Notes: generated from the letters alone by a model not told the origin. Counted from the stretch's first letter, positions 10,322-19,536 are shown. The stretch is DNA of 64,000 bases from Erysipelotrichaceae bacterium (GCA_030694975.1 JAUYTU010000040.1:1-64000), one strand, 5' to 3'. A program made the numbers and translations.

Positions 10322-11282
10322 TAAACTAAATTTAAAATGGAAGGACAGTCCGCTTCGGAGTAAATTGTTGGGATACCATTTGACGGATGGATGGATCTAT
10401 CGCTCGGCCGTCTACATATTGCTTATTGCAATAGCCTATGTCTTTCTATATCCGCTGTTACGTATGATATCGATGACATTCATGTCTACGGCTGATTTGA
10501 TTAATCCGGAAATTGATTGGGTACCTCAGAACTGGTCCCTGACCAATTTGCGCGTGGCTTGGACTGTTATGGATATGCCATCAACCATTTTCAATTCACT
10601 TTGGTATTCAGGCACTTTGGCTTTAGCGCAGACATTCGTTTCCGCTATGACTGGCTTTGCTTTTGCCAGATATCAGTTTAAATTCAAGAATTTTTGGTTT
10701 TTAATGGTCTTACTGTCCTTTGTCATTCCGGTACCTTTGGTGCTTATACCCCGCTGGATGATGTTTATTACTGTACAGAACATGACCGGGCTTAAACTTA
10801 TCGGAACAATCTTTCCGCAATTGTTGATGTCAATGGTTGGACAGGGTGTATACTCGGCGATTCTTATTCTGATTTTCTTCAACTTCTTCAAAATGATTCC
10901 GGTCAGTTTGGATGAAGCGGCGAGAATCGATGGGGCAACCTCTTGGCAGGTTTTCTATCATATTATTCTTAAGATGTCCGTTCCGACCATCGCGACCGTA
11001 TTTCTGTTCTCCTTTGTCTGGAACTACAACGAAAGCTACATTACATCGACGTTTGTTCGAACGGCTATGAAACTTATGCCGTTACAATTATCCCTGTTTG
11101 ACTCGATATTTGAGAGAATGTCGGCAAATGTACCGGGTGCGCCTGGCGGTCAGTTTAGAATCAATGAATCATTTAAAATGGCTGCCACGCTGATTACGAT
11201 GGCACCGATGATGATCATGTATTTATTTGTGCAGAGGCAGTTTGTTGAGGGTATTGAAAAGACGGGGATTACCGGCGAATAG
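10311..11282 (+). CDS. Sugar ABC transporter permease B2
   Basis: Second subunit of permease pair B, 323 aa. Six predicted membrane helices carry the EAA loop EAARIDGATSWQ from about residue 202. ATG 10311 is preferred because GCAGGTGA precedes it; the longer reading frame from 10278 lacks a ribosome binding site. It overlaps the end of permease B1 by 11 bases, so the two are translationally coupled. The GH5 gene follows after 11 bases, tying this transporter to intracellular beta-glucan hydrolysis. Confidence 0.88.
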   Translation: MKINKLNLKWKDSPLRSKLLGYHLTDGWIYRSAVYILLIAIAYVFLYPLLRMISMTFMSTADLINPEIDWVPQNWSLTNLRVAWTVMDMPSTIFNSLWYSGTLALAQTFVSAMTGFAFARYQFKFKNFWFLMVLLSFVIPVPLVLIPRWMMFITVQNMTGLKLIGTIFPQLLMSMVGQGVYSAILILIFFNFFKMIPVSLDEAARIDGATSWQVFYHIILKMSVPTIATVFLFSFVWNYNESYITSTFVRTAMKLMPLQLSLFDSIFERMSANVPGAPGGQFRINESFKMAATLITMAPMMIMYLFVQRQFVEGIEKTGITGE

Positions 11283-11293
11283 AAGGAGAATTT

Positions 11294-12307
11294 ATGGAAA
11301 GAATTCGTGGAGTCAATCTGGGTGGTTGGTTTGTTTTGGAGCGGTGGATGTCACAAGCACTATTTGAAGGGGTTGTGGGTAAGGATGAAACTGTGTTTTG
11401 CCAACAAAAACCTTCAGCGGAAGCATTTTTGCATCAACATTGGGAAACGTTTATTACGGAAGATGATTTTATTTGGTTAGCTAAGCTCAAAATCAATTTA
11501 GTCCGTCTGCCTTTTCCTTGGTGGGTGTTCGGAGAAGATAAGCCGTACTTTTCTTGTTTAAAGTGGTTGGATCGGGCCATGGATTGGGCAGCAAAGCACA
11601 ACCTTTCGGTCTTGTTGGACTTACATACAGCTCCGGGCTGTCAAAATGGTTTTGACAACGGAGGTATCGAAGGTGTTTGTACTTGGCATCTTGATCAAGC
11701 CAATATCCAGCGGACCATCGATGTTCTTGCTCAGGTAGCAAATCGCTATAAGGATCATCCAGCCCTTTGGGGCATTGAAGCACTCAATGAACCGCGTTGG
11801 GATATTGATTTGGGACTGATTCAGAAGTTCTATCTGGATACATATCAACGCCTTAGACAGATTCTCTCACCTGAACACACGATTGTGTTTCATGATACCT
11901 TCAGAAATGATGAGTGGGAAGAATTTTTTAAAGATAATCAACTTGACAATGTCGTGTTGGATTTGCATTTGTATCAAAATTTTGATGATCGTTTTCATGA
12001 GGCAGGCATTATCAATAATCTGATATTCCCACTTCAAGAGCAGATTGAAGTGATTGATCGTGTTTCTAAGATGGTTCGTTGTATCGTCGGTGAATGGTCA
12101 TTAGGTATGCATCCTAAAAACTTAGCGCATCTGGATCGTTTCAATCGTCATTTGGCATTAAGAAGTTTCGGGTCTAATCAATTATTGGCGTTTGAGCGCG
12201 GATATGGTTGGGTATTTTGGAATTATAAAATCGCTTCGGAAAGTTACAACTGGAATTTTCGCAAGTTAGTAGATACGGGGGTATTACCAGATGATTACTC
12301 GCTATAA
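11294..12307 (+). CDS. GH5 family glucanase (exo-beta-1,3-glucanase type), cytoplasmic
   Basis: A 337-aa glycoside hydrolase of clan A. The N-terminal GVNLGGWFVLE string is typical of the exo-1,3-beta-glucanase branch of GH5. The acid/base Glu166 lies in ALNEPRW and the nucleophile Glu267 in IVGEWSLG; DLHTAPG and DLHLYQNF are further family landmarks. There is no signal peptide, so it should act on imported beta-1,3-linked oligosaccharides. The ATG follows GAAGGAG. The gene overlaps the next one, a GH3 lipoprotein gene, by 17 bases. A beta-1,6 or mixed specificity cannot be excluded from sequence alone. Confidence 0.85.
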   Translation: MERIRGVNLGGWFVLERWMSQALFEGVVGKDETVFCQQKPSAEAFLHQHWETFITEDDFIWLAKLKINLVRLPFPWWVFGEDKPYFSCLKWLDRAMDWAAKHNLSVLLDLHTAPGCQNGFDNGGIEGVCTWHLDQANIQRTIDVLAQVANRYKDHPALWGIEALNEPRWDIDLGLIQKFYLDTYQRLRQILSPEHTIVFHDTFRNDEWEEFFKDNQLDNVVLDLHLYQNFDDRFHEAGIINNLIFPLQEQIEVIDRVSKMVRCIVGEWSLGMHPKNLAHLDRFNRHLALRSFGSNQLLAFERGYGWVFWNYKIASESYNWNFRKLVDTGVLPDDYSL

Positions 12308-14063
12308 ACAGTATTTTCTTCTATTCTTTTCTTGTATACTTATTTCTGGATGTGCAGTTGAGCAACCCCCAGTCAATGAGGATGAAATGTTGAAATCAAA
12401 AATCTCGCAACTTGTTCAGGCTGAACGAAACAACTTCACTTCGCAAAATGTAAGTTCTTATCCGCTTGGCTCCGTTTTGAGTGGTGGAGGCTCACAACCT
12501 GCGAATAATTCAGTAAGTGGTTGGAGACAAGTGATTGAGGATTATCAAAAGAACTCTACAATCCCAGTTATTTATGGTGTGGACGCTGTTCACGGTCATA
12601 ACAATTTATCAGGTGCAACGATATTTCCTCATAACATTGGTTTAGGTGCTGCCAATGATGAAGATTTGGTGCGCAGAATCGGAGTGGCAACTGGCAAAGA
12701 AGTTTCCGCTACCGGTGTTCACTGGAATTTTGCACCGGTGCTAGCTGTTGTACAAGATATTCGTTGGGGCAGAACATATGAGAGTTTCTCTGAAGATCCA
12801 CTGATCGTCTCACGGTTAGGTTCGGCTTATATTCAAGGCTTGCAATCTGTAGGAATTGCCGGAACCGCAAAGCATTTCTTAGCGGATGGAGCAACCGTAT
12901 TTGGTACAGGGTCAGGGAATTATCTTGTGGATCAAGGGGATACACAACTTGATGAAGAAGAAATCCGTCGTGTACATCTCTATCCATACTTAGCCGCTAT
13001 CAATGAGGGGGACGTTCTAACCGTTATGGTATCGTTTAGCAGTATCAATGGGGAAAAGATGCATGCATCGAAATACTGGATCACAGATGTTTTAAAAGGT
13101 GAACTTGGATTTAAGGGGTTGGTAATCAGTGATTGGGAAGCGATTCATCAGTTGCCAGGGTCACTGTATCAACAGATTGTTGCTGCCATGAATGCTGGAG
13201 TGGATATGTTAATGGAGCCGGTTAAATGGAAAGAATCTGTGGATACCATGATGCGAGCAGTTAAAAATGGGGATATATCGAAGGAGAGAATCGAAGATGC
13301 TTATCAGCGGGTGATGGTTGTTAAGGAAAAATTGGGTTTGATTGATGGGTCTTTTGAGGCTTATGAAGAATCGGTCATTCATTCTCAAGAACACCAAGAT
13401 TTAGCTCGTGAAGCGGTGGCTAAGTCGCTGGTACTGTTGAAAAATAGTAATGTACTGCCTCTTAAGAAAAGCGCCAAGATACTGTTAATTGGTCCGGGTG
13501 CGGATAATGCGGGATTGGCTAGTGGCGGTTGGACCTTTAGTTGGCAAGGTGAGACTGGTAATGATAAGTTTCCTCAAGCCACAACGTTGAAAAAAGCATT
13601 TGAAGCTGTCGTCGGTCAAAATGGCGGTTCTGTAACGACGGATATATCGTTGATCAATGAAGTTGATATTGTTGTGTTAGCTTTAGCAGAAAATCCGTAT
13701 GCTGAAGGTGTGGGTGATGCAAGCGATTTGTCACTTGCTGGCTCATTGATGCATCCTGGAAATAAAGAGGCGATCGATTTTGCTAAATCCACAAAAAAAC
13801 CGGTAGTAACGATTCTTACGGCCGGTCGGCCTCGATTGATAAGTGATGAGTTAAAAGATTGGGATGCGTTTGTGATGGCGTGGTTATATGGCAGTGAAGC
13901 TTCGGGTATTACGGATGTATTATTTGGAGATCTTAACTTTACCGGAAAGTTGCCATTCAGCTGGCCGAAAACGTCCAATACCGATACGATCAGTTCCATT
14001 GATCCTGATCGGGATGAGTCGAATGTCTTGTTTGACTTCGGTTTTGGCTTAAGATATGAATAA
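12291..14063 (+). CDS. GH3 beta-glucosidase lipoprotein
   Basis: A 590-aa GH3 enzyme exported as a lipoprotein: hydrophobic leader and lipobox ISGC with Cys21. A TIM-barrel domain runs to about residue 370, with the nucleophile Asp281 in VISDWEAI. An alpha/beta domain follows, in which Glu472 of PYAEGVGD matches the acid/base position of two-domain exo-glucanases such as barley ExoI. It should release glucose from glucan ends at the cell surface. It is the last gene of the operon and overlaps GH5 by 17 bases. Only a weak GGGGG precedes the start, consistent with coupled translation. Confidence 0.86.
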   Translation: MITRYKQYFLLFFSCILISGCAVEQPPVNEDEMLKSKISQLVQAERNNFTSQNVSSYPLGSVLSGGGSQPANNSVSGWRQVIEDYQKNSTIPVIYGVDAVHGHNNLSGATIFPHNIGLGAANDEDLVRRIGVATGKEVSATGVHWNFAPVLAVVQDIRWGRTYESFSEDPLIVSRLGSAYIQGLQSVGIAGTAKHFLADGATVFGTGSGNYLVDQGDTQLDEEEIRRVHLYPYLAAINEGDVLTVMVSFSSINGEKMHASKYWITDVLKGELGFKGLVISDWEAIHQLPGSLYQQIVAAMNAGVDMLMEPVKWKESVDTMMRAVKNGDISKERIEDAYQRVMVVKEKLGLIDGSFEAYEESVIHSQEHQDLAREAVAKSLVLLKNSNVLPLKKSAKILLIGPGADNAGLASGGWTFSWQGETGNDKFPQATTLKKAFEAVVGQNGGSVTTDISLINEVDIVVLALAENPYAEGVGDASDLSLAGSLMHPGNKEAIDFAKSTKKPVVTILTAGRPRLISDELKDWDAFVMAWLYGSEASGITDVLFGDLNFTGKLPFSWPKTSNTDTISSIDPDRDESNVLFDFGFGLRYE

Positions 14064-14091
14064 AAAACAGAAGATGATCTTCTGTTAATTT
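14062..14091 (-). terminator. Terminator between convergent GH3 and GH30 genes
   Basis: Nine-base arms AACAGAAGA (14066-14074) and TCTTCTGTT (14078-14086) enclose a three-base loop. Read leftwards the hairpin is followed by a run of T (14062-14065); rightwards there is only AATTT. It mainly terminates the GH16-GH30 transcript, overlapping the GH30 stop codon, and may also stop the rightward operon. Confidence 0.75.
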
Positions 14092-15563
14092 CCCACAGGT
14101 TTTTCTTGAATTAGGAATGTGACTGTGGCTACGGCTTTTCCGGCCATCGGTATGACAATCGTCTGATCATCCAGATGTATCAGTGCATTGCGTGACTGGT
14201 TGGAAATATTATAGACCACCAGGTTCACACGTTGATCCGGATTGAGGAATGCGACGCTGGTATAGTTTCCTTCGGCTTTCGATGAATCGATCCGAATCGC
14301 ATTGGGTTGAGTGAATTTACTGAAATGTGCCAGAGCATAGTAGTCAAGGTTGTATATAAGTTCACCGGTTTGCTGGTTGACGGTCACCATGCCTCGAACG
14401 GTACTTCGGCCAAAACCCGGTACGACCGGTCCATTATTCTCATCCAAGGCAAAGTTCCATAGAACATAGGTTTTGGAATGATTGCGGAATACGTCGATGC
14501 CAGTCTTGATTTCACCTAGAAATGCCTGTTCAAAGGGTGGTACCCATTCACCTCCGGAAGCTTCGGTGAAGTAGACATCGTGATTTGGAAATTCGCGTAC
14601 GACTTCAGACATGGCAGTCACTTGTCCGCCATAGACATGCCAAGCAACTCCATCAACTAAATCGGGAATGCTCTTTAAAATATCGATGGGATAGTCCTTA
14701 CGGTCCCAATTGTGATCGTAGATTAAGATTTTTGTATCGATGTTAGCTTTCGTAAATGCCGGGACCAAACCATTTTTAATAAAATTCATCTGTTGCTGAG
14801 CATTCATTCCCAATCCGGGATAATGAACCGGAACATAAAGCGGTTCATTTTGCGGGGTAATGGCATATATATCGATGCCTTCCTCTTTATAAGCCTGAAT
14901 AAACTTCGCAAAGTATTCGCCATATACCGGATAGTATTGTGGTTTCAATTGACCGCCAACAGTAGAATCTGTGGTTTTCATCCATCCCGGGGCACTCCAT
15001 GGACTGGCCATGATCTTGAGGTCAGGATTGATACGTAGTGCTTGTTGTAACAAAGGGATGATATCTGCGCGGTCATGGTCAATCGAAAAATTTTCAAGTG
15101 TCTCATCTGTTTGACCTTTGGGCATATCGTTGTATGTGTAGAAATCGCGGGCAAAGTCAGAGGCTCCCATGGGTTGTCGGATAAAGGATAAACCGATACC
15201 TTCCTCACGATCAAAAAGTTTGATCATGAGTTGGTCTCTGTCCTCATTACTAAGCACTTGATTGATAAGATAGGCGGAAGCATCGGTAAACGATGCGCCG
15301 GAACCGACAATGGTCTGGTAGCGCTTGTTTGCATCAATCCTGACATCAAAACCGGATGTCGGTGCCTCATTCTTTTGAAACAGGATACCATCCTCGACTT
15401 TGGTAAAAAGATGTTCCTGATCGACGGTTGACATGTATACAGAAATAGGTCCTCGAATCTCATATAGCTTATTAGGATCGGGTTGCGGATCAATTGGAAT
15501 TGCCGGTGCACATGCGACTAGCATCGTGGTTAGTCCGGCAGAAATCAGTTTTGTCATTTTCAT
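14085..15563 (-). CDS. GH30 family glucanase lipoprotein
   Basis: A 492-aa glycoside hydrolase of clan A, exported as a lipoprotein (lipobox LVAC, Cys18). The acid/base Glu240 lies in ITPQNEPLY and the nucleophile Glu334 in FTEASGGEW; a C-terminal beta-sandwich closes the protein. GH30 members of this type hydrolyse beta-1,6-glucan or glucosylceramide. With GH16 and GH5 alongside, beta-1,6-glucanase action on branched laminarin or fungal glucan is most likely. The start ATG follows AAAGGAA with six-base spacing; the ATG two codons later would be too far. It is nine bases behind GH16. Confidence 0.87.
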   Translation of the reverse strand: MKMTKLISAGLTTMLVACAPAIPIDPQPDPNKLYEIRGPISVYMSTVDQEHLFTKVEDGILFQKNEAPTSGFDVRIDANKRYQTIVGSGASFTDASAYLINQVLSNEDRDQLMIKLFDREEGIGLSFIRQPMGASDFARDFYTYNDMPKGQTDETLENFSIDHDRADIIPLLQQALRINPDLKIMASPWSAPGWMKTTDSTVGGQLKPQYYPVYGEYFAKFIQAYKEEGIDIYAITPQNEPLYVPVHYPGLGMNAQQQMNFIKNGLVPAFTKANIDTKILIYDHNWDRKDYPIDILKSIPDLVDGVAWHVYGGQVTAMSEVVREFPNHDVYFTEASGGEWVPPFEQAFLGEIKTGIDVFRNHSKTYVLWNFALDENNGPVVPGFGRSTVRGMVTVNQQTGELIYNLDYYALAHFSKFTQPNAIRIDSSKAEGNYTSVAFLNPDQRVNLVVYNISNQSRNALIHLDDQTIVIPMAGKAVATVTFLIQEKPVGN

Positions 15564-15572
15564 AGCATTCCT

Positions 15573-16451
15573 TTACTTTTTATTCTTAACGATGTCATCC
15601 ATCTCGTCGGCTTGATACACTCGGATGGAATCGATTTCCATGGTTGTTGGCCAACCTTCTTCGGCTACTCCGCGGGCCCCGCCCCAGTTTCCACCCACAG
15701 CGATGTTGAGGATTAAATGGAAAGGGATGTCAAATGGCCATTGTTGGCTTGTCGGACAGTTTAGGTAGAGTGAAGGCATGAAACGATATAAGTATTCGCC
15801 ATTAATATAGTAGCGGATTTGATCGGGAAGCCATTCGATCGTGTAGGTATTGAATGTTTCGCTAACATTGGATAACTGTTTTGAAAAACCTTGTTGAGTA
15901 CCTTCCAGATGATTGAACTTGGCGGTATGTACTGTACCATGGATAATATCTTTATCTTGTACGACATATTCCATGATGTCGATTTCGCCTGATCGAGGCC
16001 ATCCGCCGTACTGGCTGACGGTTGGTAACATCCAGATGGCTGACCAAGAGCCCAAAACATCCGGAAGCTTCGCGACAACTTCGATTTTTCCGTAACGCCA
16101 ATCACCTTTGTTTCGACTGACCAGGCGGGTTGAGGTGAATTTATTGGGCCCAATGGTTTCTTGACGGGCTTCGATGATCAGCTTTCCGTCTTTGATTTCA
16201 ACATTATCACCATTGGTATAGTATTGAAGCTCACGATTGCCCCAACCGTTACCACCGACGTCATACGACCATTTTTGCGGATCGGGCTTCCCGTCCACAT
16301 CAAACTCATCGGACCATACCAATTGGTATGTAAGAGCATTTAAGTCATATTCGTAACTCGTGGATTTGCAGTCGCTCACAGGCACTATCGGAGGTTTGGT
16401 AGTGCAAGCGGTAATTAACAGTAGTATGCTTATGTATAGTAATTTTCGCAT
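15573..16451 (-). CDS. GH16 family endo-beta-1,3-glucanase (laminarinase) lipoprotein
   Basis: A 292-aa single-domain GH16 enzyme with a lipoprotein leader (lipobox LITAC, Cys16). The catalytic signature EIDIME is intact: nucleophile Glu156, Asp158 and acid/base Glu161. The extra Met and the surrounding sequence fit the laminarinase branch rather than agarases or lichenases. It should cleave long beta-1,3-glucan at the cell surface and supply fragments to the solute-binding protein. ATG 16451 is preferred over an upstream Met because AGAGGGA sits just before it. First gene of the leftward GH16-GH30 operon. Confidence 0.9.
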   Translation of the reverse strand: MRKLLYISILLLITACTTKPPIVPVSDCKSTSYEYDLNALTYQLVWSDEFDVDGKPDPQKWSYDVGGNGWGNRELQYYTNGDNVEIKDGKLIIEARQETIGPNKFTSTRLVSRNKGDWRYGKIEVVAKLPDVLGSWSAIWMLPTVSQYGGWPRSGEIDIMEYVVQDKDIIHGTVHTAKFNHLEGTQQGFSKQLSNVSETFNTYTIEWLPDQIRYYINGEYLYRFMPSLYLNCPTSQQWPFDIPFHLILNIAVGGNWGGARGVAEEGWPTTMEIDSIRVYQADEMDDIVKNKK

Positions 16452-16494
16452 AGAATCCCTCTTTCTATAAATTATACATGACTTTTTATAGAAA

Positions 16495-16506
16495 GAAAAC
16501 GTTTTC
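16495..16506. promoter_or_regulatory. Palindromic operator between divergent GH16 and GH3 genes
   Basis: A perfect 12-bp palindrome GAAAACGTTTTC, identical to the one at 125-136, lies between the two start codons. A leftward -10 TATAAT-like box is nearby at about 16470-16475. The central CG and dyad symmetry are typical of LacI-family operators. One regulator probably controls all glucan transcription units; its gene is not obvious in the window. Confidence 0.65.
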
Positions 16507-16561
16507 ATTCATACTAAATCACCATATTTCGATATTTAATTAAAAATCAAAGGAGCAACAT

Positions 16562-19297
16562 ATGGAGAACAAACAAAGTCGATTGGAAGGATTTGCAGAA
16601 TTTGCCAGAGTCGTGGCGGCGGAAGGTGCGGTTTTATTGAAAAATGAAAATCAGACACTTCCGATTAAACTCAATGAAAGAGTTGCGGTTTTTGGCAGAA
16701 TTCAGAGCAGCTATTACAAAAGCGGAACAGGATCCGGTGGTCTGGTCAATGTTGACTATACTGTCAATATCTTAGACGGTTTACGTAATTGCGGGTTGGT
16801 CAGTGTTGATGAAAAACTGGCATTGATTTATCAGCAGTGGATTGAAGAACATCCGTTTGAAAAAGGTGAAGGTTGGGGTCAGGAACCTTGGTCTCAATTA
16901 GAAATGGAAGTTTCGGATGATACCGTCGCTTCCGTGGCAAGTCGCAATGAGGTTGCTATCGTCATCATCGGTCGTACAGCCGGAGAAGACCAAGATACTC
17001 GCAATGAGCCGGGTAGTTATTTGCTGACTGAAGCTGAAGAAGATTTGATTGATAAAGTATCACAACACTTCCCAAGGTTTGCGGTTGTGTTAAATGTTGG
17101 AAATATTATCGATATGAAATGGGTTGAGAAGTATCAGGTTCCCTCCGTTTTATACGTATGGCAAGGCGGCATGGAAGGTGGCAACGCTGTGGCGGATGTA
17201 TTGACCGGAAAAGTCAATCCGAGCGGTAAACTAAGTGATACGATATCCATCGATTTGGATGATGTATTTTCTACTCGCAATTTTGGACGCAAAGATTTCA
17301 ATCTTTACCAAGAGGACATTTATGTCGGTTATCGATATTTTGAAACATTTGCGCAGGACCGTGTGTTGTATCCCTTTGGGTTTGGATTGTCCTATTCTCA
17401 GTTTTCGATAGAAACAGTGTCGACGAAACTGGAAGCAGATATAGTTAATATTGATGTTTCAGTTACCAATGTCGGTGAAGTTGCCGGTAAGGAAGTCGTT
17501 CAGTTATACGTCGGTGCTCCTATGGGAATGTTGGGAAAACCGTTAAAGTCATTGGTAGCGTATAAAAAGACAAGTCAATTAGAGGTAGGTCAAACTGAAA
17601 TCTTATCTTTAACAATCGATATCAAACAGTTCGCTTCTTTTGATGACAGTGGAGTTACTGGGCATCCATTCAGTTATGTACTTGAAGCAGGAGAATACGT
17701 GCTTTACATGGGTAACAGTGTTCGTCATACCCAAGAAATCATGCGAGTTGACGTTGCAGAGGTAATGGTTGTAGAAAAATTGGAATCGGCTTTAGCTCCG
17801 GTTATGCCGTTTAAAAGAATTAAGCCCATAGAACAAAATGGTAGTATTACCATTGGATTTGAAGATGTGCCGTTGCGCAGTTATGATTTGAATAAGCGAA
17901 TCGCCGATCGAAGACCTAAAGATTTACTTTTTACTGGGGATAAAGGGTATAAACTTGAGGATGTTGCACAAAAGAAAATAACTCTTGATGAATTTGTTGC
18001 TCAGTTTAGCGATGAAGATTTGGCATGTATCGTTCGGGGTGAAGGTATGAGCAGTCCGAAAGTTACTCCAGGAACAGCTTCGGCCTTTGGCGGTGTAACC
18101 GATTCTTTACTAAATTTTGGTCTTCCGATTGCCTGTTGCGCGGATGGTCCTTCGGGAGTTCGAATGGATTCCGGAACAATTGCGACCAGTTTACCGAATG
18201 GAACATGTATGGCATGTTCGTGGAATACAGAAATCATTGAAGAGCTTTATAAGATGGAAGGCCGTGAGCTACTTAAAAACAACATTGATTTCCTTCTTGG
18301 ACCTGGCATAAACATTCATCGCAATCCGATGAATGGTCGTAACTTCGAGTATTTCTCAGAAGATCCTTATTTGACCGGGTCGATGGCCATAGCACAGCTC
18401 AATGGTATGCATGCGGAAGGTTCAAGCGGTACACTTAAGCACTTTTCGGCGAACAATCAGGAAACCGCAAGACATTATATCGATTGTATCATTTCTGAGC
18501 GCGCGCTTAGAGAAATTTATCTAAAAGGTTATGAAATGGCTGTGAAGCAAGCGAACTCACGCTCGATTATGACATCGTACAGTGCGATCAATGGTATCTG
18601 GGCTGCGAGTAATTATGATTTAAATACGACGGTCTTACGTGAACAATGGGGTTTTGATGGTTTCGTAATGACGGATTGGTGGGCAAGGCTTAATGATGAA
18701 GGTGAGCCATCGAACTTACGCAATACCAAGTCAATGGTACGTGCTCAAAATGATGTTTACATGGTTGTAGAAAATGCTCAGAATAACAGCACAAATGACA
18801 ATACGATTGAATCTTTGGAGAATGGATTATTGACTCGCGGTGAGTTACAAAGAAGCGCGAAGAATATATGTAACGTGTTGTTACAGTCAGAGGCTTTCCG
18901 TAGGTTGTTACGTGGAGATCAAGTTATTATTAAAGAAGCAGCGACTTTTAGTCAGACACACAGTAAGTTGATTAGAATTGAAGAGAATACGGAGGTCTCA
19001 ATGGATGGCACCGACACTTCAGCGGGAAGTGAGAAAGTGATTGAACTTGAGGTTATATCCGGTGGCGAGTATAAGTTGGTCTTTACAGTGATGTCCAACT
19101 TAAATCCCTTAGCCCAACTTCCTGTCAATGTTTTGATCAATGATCAGTTCACTGTAACGTTTGTGTTTAATGGCACGGATGGTCAATGGACGACGCGTGA
19201 TAAGCAGTTGAAATTAACGACCGGTGCTCAGCGATTGACTCTGGCCTTTCCACAAAGTGGACTGGGTTTACACAGACTTCGCTTTATTAAACTGTAG
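16562..19297 (+). CDS. GH3 beta-glucosidase, domain-swapped type, cytoplasmic
   Basis: A 911-aa GH3 enzyme with inverted domain order. The alpha/beta (GH3 C) domain comes first (about residues 12-240) and a fibronectin-III-like domain follows (about 290-390). The catalytic TIM barrel is last (about 475-790), with nucleophile Asp705 in FVMTDWWA. A C-terminal beta domain follows. This order is known in some bacterial beta-glucosidases. No signal peptide is present, so it should hydrolyse imported gluco-oligosaccharides to glucose. The ATG follows AAAGGAG. It is monocistronic, divergent from GH16, and ends at a strong terminator. Confidence 0.88.
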   Translation: MENKQSRLEGFAEFARVVAAEGAVLLKNENQTLPIKLNERVAVFGRIQSSYYKSGTGSGGLVNVDYTVNILDGLRNCGLVSVDEKLALIYQQWIEEHPFEKGEGWGQEPWSQLEMEVSDDTVASVASRNEVAIVIIGRTAGEDQDTRNEPGSYLLTEAEEDLIDKVSQHFPRFAVVLNVGNIIDMKWVEKYQVPSVLYVWQGGMEGGNAVADVLTGKVNPSGKLSDTISIDLDDVFSTRNFGRKDFNLYQEDIYVGYRYFETFAQDRVLYPFGFGLSYSQFSIETVSTKLEADIVNIDVSVTNVGEVAGKEVVQLYVGAPMGMLGKPLKSLVAYKKTSQLEVGQTEILSLTIDIKQFASFDDSGVTGHPFSYVLEAGEYVLYMGNSVRHTQEIMRVDVAEVMVVEKLESALAPVMPFKRIKPIEQNGSITIGFEDVPLRSYDLNKRIADRRPKDLLFTGDKGYKLEDVAQKKITLDEFVAQFSDEDLACIVRGEGMSSPKVTPGTASAFGGVTDSLLNFGLPIACCADGPSGVRMDSGTIATSLPNGTCMACSWNTEIIEELYKMEGRELLKNNIDFLLGPGINIHRNPMNGRNFEYFSEDPYLTGSMAIAQLNGMHAEGSSGTLKHFSANNQETARHYIDCIISERALREIYLKGYEMAVKQANSRSIMTSYSAINGIWAASNYDLNTTVLREQWGFDGFVMTDWWARLNDEGEPSNLRNTKSMVRAQNDVYMVVENAQNNSTNDNTIESLENGLLTRGELQRSAKNICNVLLQSEAFRRLLRGDQVIIKEAATFSQTHSKLIRIEENTEVSMDGTDTSAGSEKVIELEVISGGEYKLVFTVMSNLNPLAQLPVNVLINDQFTVTFVFNGTDGQWTTRDKQLKLTTGAQRLTLAFPQSGLGLHRLRFIKL

Positions 19298-19302
19298 TAA
19301 TC

Positions 19303-19328
19303 AGACTGCCTTCGAAGGCAGTCTTTTA
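19303..19328 (+). terminator. Terminator of the large GH3 gene
   Basis: Ten-base arms AGACTGCCTT and AAGGCAGTCT enclose CG, giving an eight-pair stem with a tetraloop, followed by TTTTATT. It lies six bases after the stop codon. Confidence 0.85.
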
Positions 19329-19404
19329 TTATCCAAAAGCCGCGTATTTACTTATAGAGTGATTGACAATCGGAGTTACATTTAGTACTATACTTATGCA
19401 CACT

Positions 19405-19480
19405 GCCGACATAGCTCAATTGGTAGAGCAACTGAATCGTAATCAGTAGGTTGCGGGTTCAAGTCCTGTTGCCGGCACCA
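19405..19480 (+). tRNA. tRNA-Thr (anticodon CGT)
   Basis: Complete cloverleaf with encoded CCA. Acceptor arms are GCCGACA and TGCCGGC (one A-C mismatch). The anticodon stem is ACTGA/TCAGT with CGT at 19438-19440, and GGTTCAAGTCC marks the T arm. It reads codon ACG. Its 3' end is the target of the duplicated att-like repeat described separately. Confidence 0.93.
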
Positions 19481-19536
19481 TGATTGAAATAACCTAGTAA
19501 ACACTAGGTTTTTTGTATGTCAAAAATGAAAGTGTA
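19464..19536 (+). repeat. Direct repeat copy 1 (tRNA 3' end plus terminator; att-like)
   Basis: About 73 bp running from TCCTGTTGCCGGCACCATG through the AACCTAG...CTAGGTTTTTT terminator to GAAAGTGT. A second copy at 20577-20649 differs at only four or five positions. Duplication of a tRNA 3' end with its terminator is the classic footprint of tyrosine-integrase insertion. Confidence 0.85.
19491..19514 (+). terminator. Terminator of tRNA-Thr
   Basis: AACCTAG and CTAGGTT form a hairpin followed by TTTTT, about ten bases after the tRNA CCA end. The same hairpin occurs in repeat copy 2 at about 20604-20627. Confidence 0.8.
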
